From: Methanolinea sp.
GTDB lineage: Archaea > Halobacteriota > Methanomicrobia > Methanomicrobiales > Methanospirillaceae
Direction of reading: 5' to 3'
NCBI GenBank assembly: GCA_018263335.1
Contig: JADFCY010000022.1
Location: 1-33,654, forward strand
Length of the DNA stretch: 33,654 bases
The position numbers were made by a program, and so were the translations under genes. Below the pieces are notes generated by a model. The model was not told the DNA's origin. It saw only the letters and a list, made by a program, of their open reading frames with translations, and did no database searches. How positions within the stretch are numbered: position 1 is the stretch's first letter; each line of letters opens with the position of its first letter. Below, piece by piece: positions 19,810-25,765 of this stretch.

Positions 19810-21800
19810 CTTTCATTCTCCTTTTTCCAGATACCTGATCTGATATCGACCGAGATACCCGAACATTCATCAGTCTTCTTCCCTGGTACGACCGGGCATT
19901 CCGTCCCGCCCCCTACCTCGACATGCACCTCCGGATCGGGGAAACGCCAATCAGGCGGCATTGGGTCTGGTGGAGCGGTCCGTCTAGGCGGCCATAAGTA
20001 GCGCCTGGCAATCATGGCGCCACCAAGGATGATGATAATGGGATAAAGAAAAAAGTCCACCGAGAATTGTGGATCGACCTTGACGGTTGCCGTCGATCTG
20101 TCTGAAGCCCCCTGGGGGTCCGATACAAGGAGCGTGACCTGGTAGGTCCCCTCTCTCTCGTAGGAATGCACGGTCACAATCCCGCTTCCGGACTCCTGAT
20201 CTCCGAAATCCCAGGTGAAGGTGAGGTCCTTGTCGTCAGGATCATGGGATTGTGATCCATCGAGCGTGACCGCAAGGGGTCTTTTCCCCTGCTGTGGTGA
20301 GACCGAGATCACCGCAACAGGAGGCTTATTCCCGACTGTGATGAGTATCTCGTCCCTTTCGGTCGTTCCCTTATCGTCGGTTACTGTGAGTACTGCGGTG
20401 TACGATTTGAGATCCCGGTATATATGGGTTGTAATGGCCGTGTTCTCCCAGTAGCCGTCTCCGAAGTCCCAGTGATAGGAAACAAGTGTGCCATCGGGGT
20501 CATACGAATGCGAACCGTCGAAATTGACCGTGAGCGGCCTGGAGCCGGAAGTAGGGTCGGCGCGTGCGTCAGCAACAGGAGGCGTGTTCTCGGCGTTGAC
20601 AGTAATGGAGGCAGTCCCTGACTGCTGCTCGTTGTCTGTCACCGTCAATCTCACCCTGTATATGCCGGAGCGGTGGTATGTGTGTTCGGATGTGGGTCCC
20701 ATAGCTGAGGTATCATCGCCAAAGTCCCACCGGTACGAGCTGATCGATCCATCCTCGTCATAGGATTGCGTCCCCCTGAATTGCACTGTGAGCGGGGTTT
20801 TCCCTGACATGGGATTGGCATCGATGACGGCATGGGGCGGACTGTTCGTGATCGTAAACGTTGTCTCGGCAGAGTCCAGAGGACCGACGGCGCGTATGGT
20901 ATAACTCCCCGGGGCTGTACCGGCAGGAACCGGGAAATCCACAGTGAAAGATCCCAGGGTGCCACTCCGAGTCATTGGAACGTTGCTCGCTCGTACGATA
21001 CCGTTGAATAAAATAGTCGCCTGAGGAAACTCGACCCCATAAAGGTTGAATGAACTCCCGGTTACCTTGAGTGGGGTGCCTGCATTACCTGATGACGGCG
21101 ACACCACTAAGGTCGGCATATATGCTGTGACAGATGCGGAGTCGGTGTTTCTCCCTGCGGAATTTGAGACTGTGAGAAGGACGGTATAAGTACCTGTGGA
21201 GGAGTACGTGTGCACGGGATTCCGCTGGGTTGAAGTACTCCCATCGCCGAAGTCCCAAAACCACGAAGTCGGAGATCCTGCAGAGTTATCGGTGAAATAC
21301 ACAGTGAGAGGCACCCGGCCCCTGCTGGGGTTCATCGTGAAGTCGGCTGTTGGAAAAGAGGCCACTGTAAACGTAGTGCTGGCTTGCCGACTATATGCGC
21401 TTGCCTGGACGGTATATGTTCCGGGGGAAGTTCCGGGAGGAACCTGGAAAGGGATTCTAAAGGAATTCCACCCAAACGTGCTGCTATAGGGATCCCAGTA
21501 GTTCCACCCGCTTGCAACGATGACACCATTAAAACGAAGCGTGACGGGAGGAGGGAACTCGATATCTCCTCCGTATGCAAACGAGCTTCCCGTCGCAGTA
21601 ACCCATGTTCCTGCCACTCCGGATGACGGTGACACTGAAAGGGTGGCCGCCGCCATTCCCGGAGTAACCGCAAGGCCGGCAAGGAACATCGCAAGAAGCA
21701 CCTCCCAGATGAGAAATCGTCGCAATCCCCCTGATTCGATATTGTGTATCAGATCTGGGACCAGTTCCAGATCCCTCTTTGACCTCCTGTTTCCCCCCAT
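19806..21800 (-). CDS. Membrane-anchored surface protein with IPT and PKD domains
   Basis: 664 residues. A basic N-terminus and signal segment (RRFLIWEVLLAMFLAGLAV) lead to alternating Ig-like domains: IPT-like (about 52-150, VSPSSGVAGTWVTATGSSF), PKD (150-230, WFWDFGDGSTST), IPT-like (232-320, VSPSSGNAGTPLKVTGSSF), then three PKD domains (325-580) each with WDFGD or YxWDFGD and a Y(x)R..G.Y.V.L.V core. A transmembrane segment (FFLYPIIIILGGAMIA, about 583-605) and a Pro-rich tail of about 60 residues follow. The ectodomain would stand on the cell surface for adhesion or as envelope material. Start at the ATG behind GGGAGAG. The next gene overlaps by ATGA, so a cytoplasmic partner touching the tail is possible. 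Confidence 0.92.
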   Translation of the reverse strand: MGGNRRSKRDLELVPDLIHNIESGGLRRFLIWEVLLAMFLAGLAVTPGMAAATLSVSPSSGVAGTWVTATGSSFAYGGDIEFPPPVTLRFNGVIVASGWNYWDPYSSTFGWNSFRIPFQVPPGTSPGTYTVQASAYSRQASTTFTVASFPTADFTMNPSRGRVPLTVYFTDNSAGSPTSWFWDFGDGSTSTQRNPVHTYSSTGTYTVLLTVSNSAGRNTDSASVTAYMPTLVVSPSSGNAGTPLKVTGSSFNLYGVEFPQATILFNGIVRASNVPMTRSGTLGSFTVDFPVPAGTAPGSYTIRAVGPLDSAETTFTITNSPPHAVIDANPMSGKTPLTVQFRGTQSYDEDGSISSYRWDFGDDTSAMGPTSEHTYHRSGIYRVRLTVTDNEQQSGTASITVNAENTPPVADARADPTSGSRPLTVNFDGSHSYDPDGTLVSYHWDFGDGYWENTAITTHIYRDLKSYTAVLTVTDDKGTTERDEILITVGNKPPVAVISVSPQQGKRPLAVTLDGSQSHDPDDKDLTFTWDFGDQESGSGIVTVHSYEREGTYQVTLLVSDPQGASDRSTATVKVDPQFSVDFFLYPIIIILGGAMIARRYLWPPRRTAPPDPMPPDWRFPDPEVHVEVGGGTECPVVPGKKTDECSGISVDIRSGIWKKENER

Positions 21801-21939
21801 ACATCTCTCCCAGGTGACGACCTCATTGCCGGGATTGCAGGAACCAAAGGGATATCACGACCAGCATTTGGATCTCCCATGCGAGATCTCCCGGTCTTGG
21901 AAGTATCTTCTCCTGACAGATGGGGATCTTTCAGGTGGA

Positions 21940-21953
21940 CTATATATTATTAT
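21940..21953 (-). promoter_or_regulatory. Possible TATA box of the PKD two-gene cassette
   Basis: The minus strand reads ATAATAATATATAG. Distance to the ATG at 21800 implies a leader of roughly 115 nt. It lies inside the segment bounded by the 76-bp repeats, so the cassette would bring its own promoter. Confidence 0.45.
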
Positions 21954-22000
21954 GCCATCCGATCTTGAACACCACAATCAGGCGCGACCTTTCTCGTAAA

Positions 22001-22076
22001 TCGGCGTACTTCAGGCGCGTGGAGGGGAGCGATTCGGAGACCTACATCGTGGCAAGCGGGATGTATACCCCCTGTG
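22001..22076 (+). repeat. 76-bp direct repeat, copy 2 (displaced 3' end of the binding-protein gene)
   Basis: Exact copy of 19099-19174. Read in the same frame it continues CAE and stops at TAA, and a T-rich tract follows. It has no start of its own and is a stranded gene end. Confidence 0.97.
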
Positions 22077-22103
22077 CCGAGTAAAGAAACGAAATCCTCT
22101 TTT
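22077..22103 (+). terminator. T-rich tract after the stranded gene end
   Basis: CTCTTTTTTCC lies about 20 bases after the TAA that closes the second 76-bp copy. Archaeal termination uses such U-rich tracts. It was probably the native terminator of the binding-protein gene before the cassette separated them. Confidence 0.4.
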
Positions 22104-22209
22104 TTCCGGATGGATTCCTGCATCCGGGATATTCGCCGCTGACCCCGGAAGCGTTACCCTGATGCATCCTGGCAACGAACAATGATTCGCATATCCGATG
22201 GAGGAGCGC

Positions 22210-22770
22210 ATGGAAAAGAGAACGCTTGGCCCGATGCCGTATATGAGTGTCATGCCCACGGTGCTCGTGGGTGCAAACGTCCTGGGAAAGCCCAACTACA
22301 TGACTGCTGCCTGGGCGACTGTCGCGTGCATGGCGCCGCCGATGGTCTGTGTCGCGATCAACAAGGGACGCTATACCTGGAAGGGGATCGAGGAGAACCG
22401 GACCTTCTCGCTGAATGTCCCCTCCGTATCCCAGGTTGTCGAGACCGACCACTGCGGGCTCGTCTCCGGTGCCCGGGAGGACAAGTCAGCGGTATTCCGA
22501 TCCGTATACGGGGTGCTCGGGACCGCCCCGATGGCCGCAGAGTGCCCGGTCAACGTCGAGTGCGAACTCTTCGAGTCCGTTGACTGCGGGAGCCACGTGC
22601 TGGTCGTCGGGAAGGTCGTGGAGATCCACGCCGCAGAGTCCTGCATCACTGACGGAAAACCTGACATCCGGAAGATCGACCCGATCATCTACGCGCAGTA
22701 CACGTATTACCGCGTGGGGGACGAAGCAGGAGAGGCATTTTCTGCCGGGAAGAAGTACCAAAAGCGTTGA
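22210..22770 (+). CDS. Flavin reductase-like FMN-binding split-barrel protein
   Basis: 186 residues from the ATG giving MEKRTLGPMPYM, which stands five bases after GGAGG; another ATG four codons upstream overlaps that site and is less likely. Family signs are the N-terminal PTVLVGANVLGKPNYMTAAWATVACMAPPMVCVAIN, the TWKGIEENRTFSLNVPS segment where flavin is bound, and EDKSAVFRSVYGVLGTAPMAAECPVNVECEL. This matches flavoredoxin and related flavin reductases of anaerobes (about 180-190 residues), which bind FMN and carry electrons or reduce flavins in the cytoplasm. Its donor and acceptor cannot be told from the context. It lies just beyond the 76-bp copy 2 and has its own ribosome-binding site. 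Confidence 0.9.
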   Translation: MEKRTLGPMPYMSVMPTVLVGANVLGKPNYMTAAWATVACMAPPMVCVAINKGRYTWKGIEENRTFSLNVPSVSQVVETDHCGLVSGAREDKSAVFRSVYGVLGTAPMAAECPVNVECELFESVDCGSHVLVVGKVVEIHAAESCITDGKPDIRKIDPIIYAQYTYYRVGDEAGEAFSAGKKYQKR

Positions 22771-23116
22771 TTCGCAGTCCTGGAACCGGCAGGATGACCC
22801 GCAACTGCCTTGAACGGACTCCGGGCAGTCTTGCCAGGCGTAGGGAGAGAACGAGCAGCGGCACACCGTCCAATTGAGTGGGGAGTCCCCGACAGATCGC
22901 AAGGCCGCCTTGGGAGGAGGTAAGATCCCGGGGGATCGATCTGGATATGGAGTATCGAGATTCCCTTGGCATTCTTCATTCACACTCATAAAACGTTTCT
23001 TTCCGACCACTCATATGCGGGACCCTCGAGTCCAGCAGAGAGAATTGACTGGACTACCCATACAATGCCAGAGCAGGATGCAGCCTGTCGCAACAATCCT
23101 TCAAGGTATCATTTCC
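22771..23116. other. Non-coding stretch before the 108-bp repeats
   Basis: No gene recognised on either strand. Minus-strand frames that extend from here into the flavin reductase gene have no family features. Confidence 0.4.
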
Positions 23117-23194
23117 TCATGTGGGCCAGCCGTCATTGACGATGAATCTCCCTTCACCCACAATCGAGTCCCTTAGCTCCGGATGAAGTGGCAT
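23117..23194 (-). CDS. Mini-ORF C of the 108-bp array (25 codons), possible small protein
   Basis: Reads MPLHPELRDSIVGEGRFIVN and ends DGWPT. Starts directly after the stop of mini-ORF B (TGAATG). It is shorter because the repeat ends inside it. Coding status is uncertain. Confidence 0.3.
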   Translation of the reverse strand: MPLHPELRDSIVGEGRFIVNDGWPT

Positions 23195-23302
23195 TCATCC
23201 CTGCAGTGTGAGGACTGAGAGGTCTTTCGCGGGCCAGCCGCCGTTGGTAATAAATCTCCCTTCACCGAGGATCGAGTCCCGCAGCCCCGGATGAAGGGGC
23301 AT
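23195..23302 (-). CDS. Mini-ORF B of the 108-bp array (35 codons), possible small protein
   Basis: Begins MPLHPGLRDSILGEGRF and ends KDLSVLTLQG. Its ATG abuts the TGA of mini-ORF A and its TGA abuts the ATG of mini-ORF C. The 36-codon unit keeps the frame in all copies. Differences between units A and B include both silent and amino-acid changing ones, so selection on protein is not proven. Confidence 0.35.
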   Translation of the reverse strand: MPLHPGLRDSILGEGRFITNGGWPAKDLSVLTLQG

Positions 23303-23410
23303 TCATCCCTGCAGTGTGAGGACTAAGAGGGCATTCTCGGGCCAGCCGTCATTGGCAATGAATCTCCCTTCACCGAGGATCGGGCCCCTTAGCCCCGGAT
23401 GAATGGGCAT
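23303..23410 (-). CDS. Mini-ORF A of the 108-bp array (35 codons), possible small protein
   Basis: Begins MPIHPGLRGPILGEGRF and ends ENALLVLTLQG. It starts right after the TAA of the leading frame at 23411-23497, which ends in the same LSVLTLQG motif. Function unknown. Confidence 0.35.
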   Translation of the reverse strand: MPIHPGLRGPILGEGRFIANDGWPENALLVLTLQG

Positions 23411-23497
23411 TTATCCCTGCAGGGTGAGGACAGAGAGGTCGTCCCAGGAGGTCTCTCCTGGACCCGGCACTAAAGAGGACCCCGCACTCCTGATCAT
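23411..23497 (-). CDS. Leading small frame of the mini-ORF array
   Basis: 28 codons from an ATG (MIRSAGSSLVPGPGE) ending WDDLSVLTLQG; the frame stays open upstream to a GTG near 23567. Only its last dozen residues match the repeat. It could be the parent gene end from which the tandem copies arose. Confidence 0.25.
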   Translation of the reverse strand: MIRSAGSSLVPGPGETSWDDLSVLTLQG

Positions 23498-23603
23498 GGT
23501 TCCCGGGATGGAAACTGGCTGAACACGGAGGATACGGGGGATCCGTGGGTGACCCGGCGAGGAGTGCACAATTCATTTATACTCCACTGGAGATTCATTC
23601 CGT

Positions 23604-23972
23604 ATGTCAGAAAGACCGTTGGGAGTGTCCGTTCTCGGAGTCCTCTGGATCTTCATCGCATTCATATGGTTCGTCGCCGCAATCCTGGGAGTGGCCGTCC
23701 TTGCAGGACTGGGATATCCCGGCCTTGGTGCGATCGCCGGGGTGGTCCTCTTCTGCATCGCGATCGTCGACCTGCTGCTTGGAGTCGGGTGTTTCAGGGG
23801 ATGGGGCATCATCTGGACTGTCGGGGTCCTCATGATGGTGGTCAACATCATATTCGGGATTATGATGCTGTTCTCTGCCTGGATTTACGGTGTGCTGAGT
23901 ATCATAGTCTCGGCGATCATCCTCTGGTACTTCTTCCAACCCCAGGTGAAGGAATACTTCGGGAAGGCGTGA
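23604..23972 (+). CDS. Small integral membrane protein, four helices
   Basis: 122 residues with four hydrophobic segments (about 8-30, 38-60, 66-88, 90-110), short loops and a charged end QVKEYFGKA. Start ATG follows GGAG at a distance of 10 bases; an AT-rich TTTATACT element lies about 25 bases upstream, so the leader would be very short. Small membrane proteins of this shape are common in methanogens and halophiles and have no known activity. Confidence 0.85.
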   Translation: MSERPLGVSVLGVLWIFIAFIWFVAAILGVAVLAGLGYPGLGAIAGVVLFCIAIVDLLLGVGCFRGWGIIWTVGVLMMVVNIIFGIMMLFSAWIYGVLSIIVSAIILWYFFQPQVKEYFGKA

Positions 23973-24200
23973 AAACAATTTCTCCTTTATTTTGAGGAGA
24001 GAGGGATTTGGCCTTTATTCAAAGTTTCTTCAGATGGACCCGCACAAAAATTGACTCGGAAAGTCCCGGAAAAGGGGATTGAACGGCTTTGCATGCAGGA
24101 TTCAGGATACCTGAAACGACCCGGCCGGCACCGAATTCCTAATAAGCAGTCCGGACGATGTGATCCTGACGAACCCCGGGGGGAGACTTCCATAGTGCCA

Positions 24201-25439
24201 ATGACTCGTTCCTGCATTGCCTTCACGGTGCTTGCAGTCCTGGTGCTCGTCCAGGGAGTCTCCCCGGCATCGGTCTTTCTCTCCCCTGGCCAGGTCATGC
24301 CGGGAGACCAGGTGACCATTGTGATCACAGACCTCCCGGACGCGAGCGCCTTCTCCATCCGGATTGACGGCGACTTTTCGGTGGCACAGGGGAATTTGTT
24401 CTCGTTTGGGGTCCGGGACTTTCTCCTCCCCTTTTCGCTGTACAACGGATCCATCTCTGCGATGCTCTGGAACACCGAGACCAACATACTGACGATCAGG
24501 AAGGGTGACACCGAGGTGAGGAGAGTCGGGCTCTCCCAGAACGGGGTATTCTCCACCGCTACGACGGGGACCGTACCGGGAGGGACCTACGACCTCATCT
24601 CGCTCGGGGGCACAGCGGCTCCGGGCGCCACCAATGTCGTGGCCTCCCTCTCGCTTGAGGGGACCAGGTCCGGCCCGAAAGACTCGACGATCACGTTCTT
24701 CATTGACGGGGTGACCGAGGGAAACGTCACGATCACAATTGGCGTTGACGGGGAGACCGCACTCACGCGCACCCTCCCGGTCGGAAACCCGGCCACGATC
24801 ACCCCCACTCCCACCACGCCTGCCCCGACCCCGACAACACAAACCCCTGCCCCCACCACTCCTTCGCCAACACCGACCACCACAGCCAGTGCCACCCCTG
24901 TACCCACTTCGACGCCTCCAGGAAATGCCATCCACCTCAAACCGGAATGGAACTTTGTCTCGGTCCCAGGGACACTGGCCGAAGGGCATGACATGGTCGA
25001 GGCGGTCTTTGGAGGAGTCGACACTGGCGGCCGATCCATCTTCACGTACAACGGACAACACCAGGCATGGGTACAGTTGCGGTATGGGGATACCGTGCGG
25101 CTGCTTGACGGGATCTGGATTTACTCGGCGGATGAACGGGATATCCCTCTTTTCTTCGCGGCGGGCGGAGTGCCGGTACCCACGACAAAGCAGCTCTATT
25201 CCGGGTGGAACACCATCGGGTTCTCCTCCACGCAATCGATGGAGGCCCGGTATGCACTCGCGTCAGTCAATGACACCTGGTTCCAGGTCTTCGGATACGA
25301 TCCGGCCCTCCAGAGGTACGAGACGTCGATTGTAAAGGACGGCCCCGGGACCCACAGCGATACCCGGCACCTCTATCCTTTCAGGGGCTACTGGGTGAAG
25401 ATGAACGCGAACGGGACGCTGTATGCCATCGGAAGCTAA
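24201..25439 (+). CDS. Secreted surface protein with Thr/Pro linker
   Basis: 412 residues from the ATG giving MTRSCIAFTVLAVLVLVQGV; a GTG two codons earlier lies closer to the GGGGGGAG site and may be the start. Signal peptide ends near VSPAS. The N-terminal domain (25-200) is beta rich (VFLSPGQVMPGDQVTIVITDLP, FSIRIDGDFSV, NVTITIGVDGETALTRTL). A 40-residue Thr/Pro linker (PTPTTPAPTPTTQTP type) follows, then a C-terminal domain of 170 residues with two similar halves, each opening with a W-N-(F/T) motif (PEWNFVSVPG, SGWNTIGFSS) and closing around GIWIYSA and GYWVKMNANG. No membrane anchor. Similar C-terminal domains occur at the ends of methanogen surface proteins. Probable envelope or extracellular protein; ligand unknown. 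Confidence 0.88.
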   Translation: MTRSCIAFTVLAVLVLVQGVSPASVFLSPGQVMPGDQVTIVITDLPDASAFSIRIDGDFSVAQGNLFSFGVRDFLLPFSLYNGSISAMLWNTETNILTIRKGDTEVRRVGLSQNGVFSTATTGTVPGGTYDLISLGGTAAPGATNVVASLSLEGTRSGPKDSTITFFIDGVTEGNVTITIGVDGETALTRTLPVGNPATITPTPTTPAPTPTTQTPAPTTPSPTPTTTASATPVPTSTPPGNAIHLKPEWNFVSVPGTLAEGHDMVEAVFGGVDTGGRSIFTYNGQHQAWVQLRYGDTVRLLDGIWIYSADERDIPLFFAAGGVPVPTTKQLYSGWNTIGFSSTQSMEARYALASVNDTWFQVFGYDPALQRYETSIVKDGPGTHSDTRHLYPFRGYWVKMNANGTLYAIGS

Positions 25440-25765
25440 AAAAAGCGGCTATTTGGCCGATCTGTCGTGGGAACGATGCACGAGTTCCCGGGGGTCCGGG
25501 GTCCCCGCCTGACCTTTTGGATCGGATGAGTAAATGCGGGTTTTCTTCTCATCTCGTTCCAAAGGTGCCCTGTGGTCGTTTGAAGCCCTGACAATGCATG
25601 GAGAGGGGGGGCTATCTTAAAGGGGGAGAGCATTCCATTGGCGCATTGCGGGAGGACCCCAATTCTCCAAAGAGTGAGCTACCCTTGGTACGGTATCACA
25701 GCAAGACTCCATGGTCTGCCCGCCATCCCTGATGTTCCCGAGATTTTTTATTAAGAAACGTCCGG
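25440..25765. other. Intergenic region between convergent genes
   Basis: The surface protein gene and the second kinase gene end here facing each other. There is a GC-rich self-complementary stretch (GGGGGTCCGGGGTCCCCG, about 25490-25510) that could fold into a hairpin, but no clear U-tract. Open frames on the minus strand in this stretch have no domain. Confidence 0.35.

Larger units (their letters stand above)
23123..23440. repeat. Three tandem 108-bp repeats
   Basis: Units begin at 23123, 23231 and 23339 with GGGCCAGCC and repeat with an exact 108-base period; they differ by substitutions but, as far as I can align them, not by insertions or deletions. Each unit contains an inverted repeat GGATGAA / TTCATCC with a six-base loop (23181-23200, 23289-23308, 23397-23416). 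In unit 3 one arm is TTTATCC, which still pairs in plus-strand RNA through G-U. Unlike a CRISPR array there are no spacers. On the minus strand the units read as consecutive mini-ORFs (see the separate entries). Confidence 0.93.

Noticed and set aside
22486-23010. Minus-strand frame of 174 codons
   Set aside because: Half of it is antisense to the flavin reductase gene and the rest shows no protein features.
23123-23440. CRISPR array
   Set aside because: Units are directly adjacent, 108 bases long and similar over their whole length; there are no unique spacers and no cas genes.
24102-25235. Minus-strand open frame of 377 codons
   Set aside because: Antisense to the secreted surface protein; the Gly/Arg-rich core mirrors the Thr/Pro linker on the other strand.
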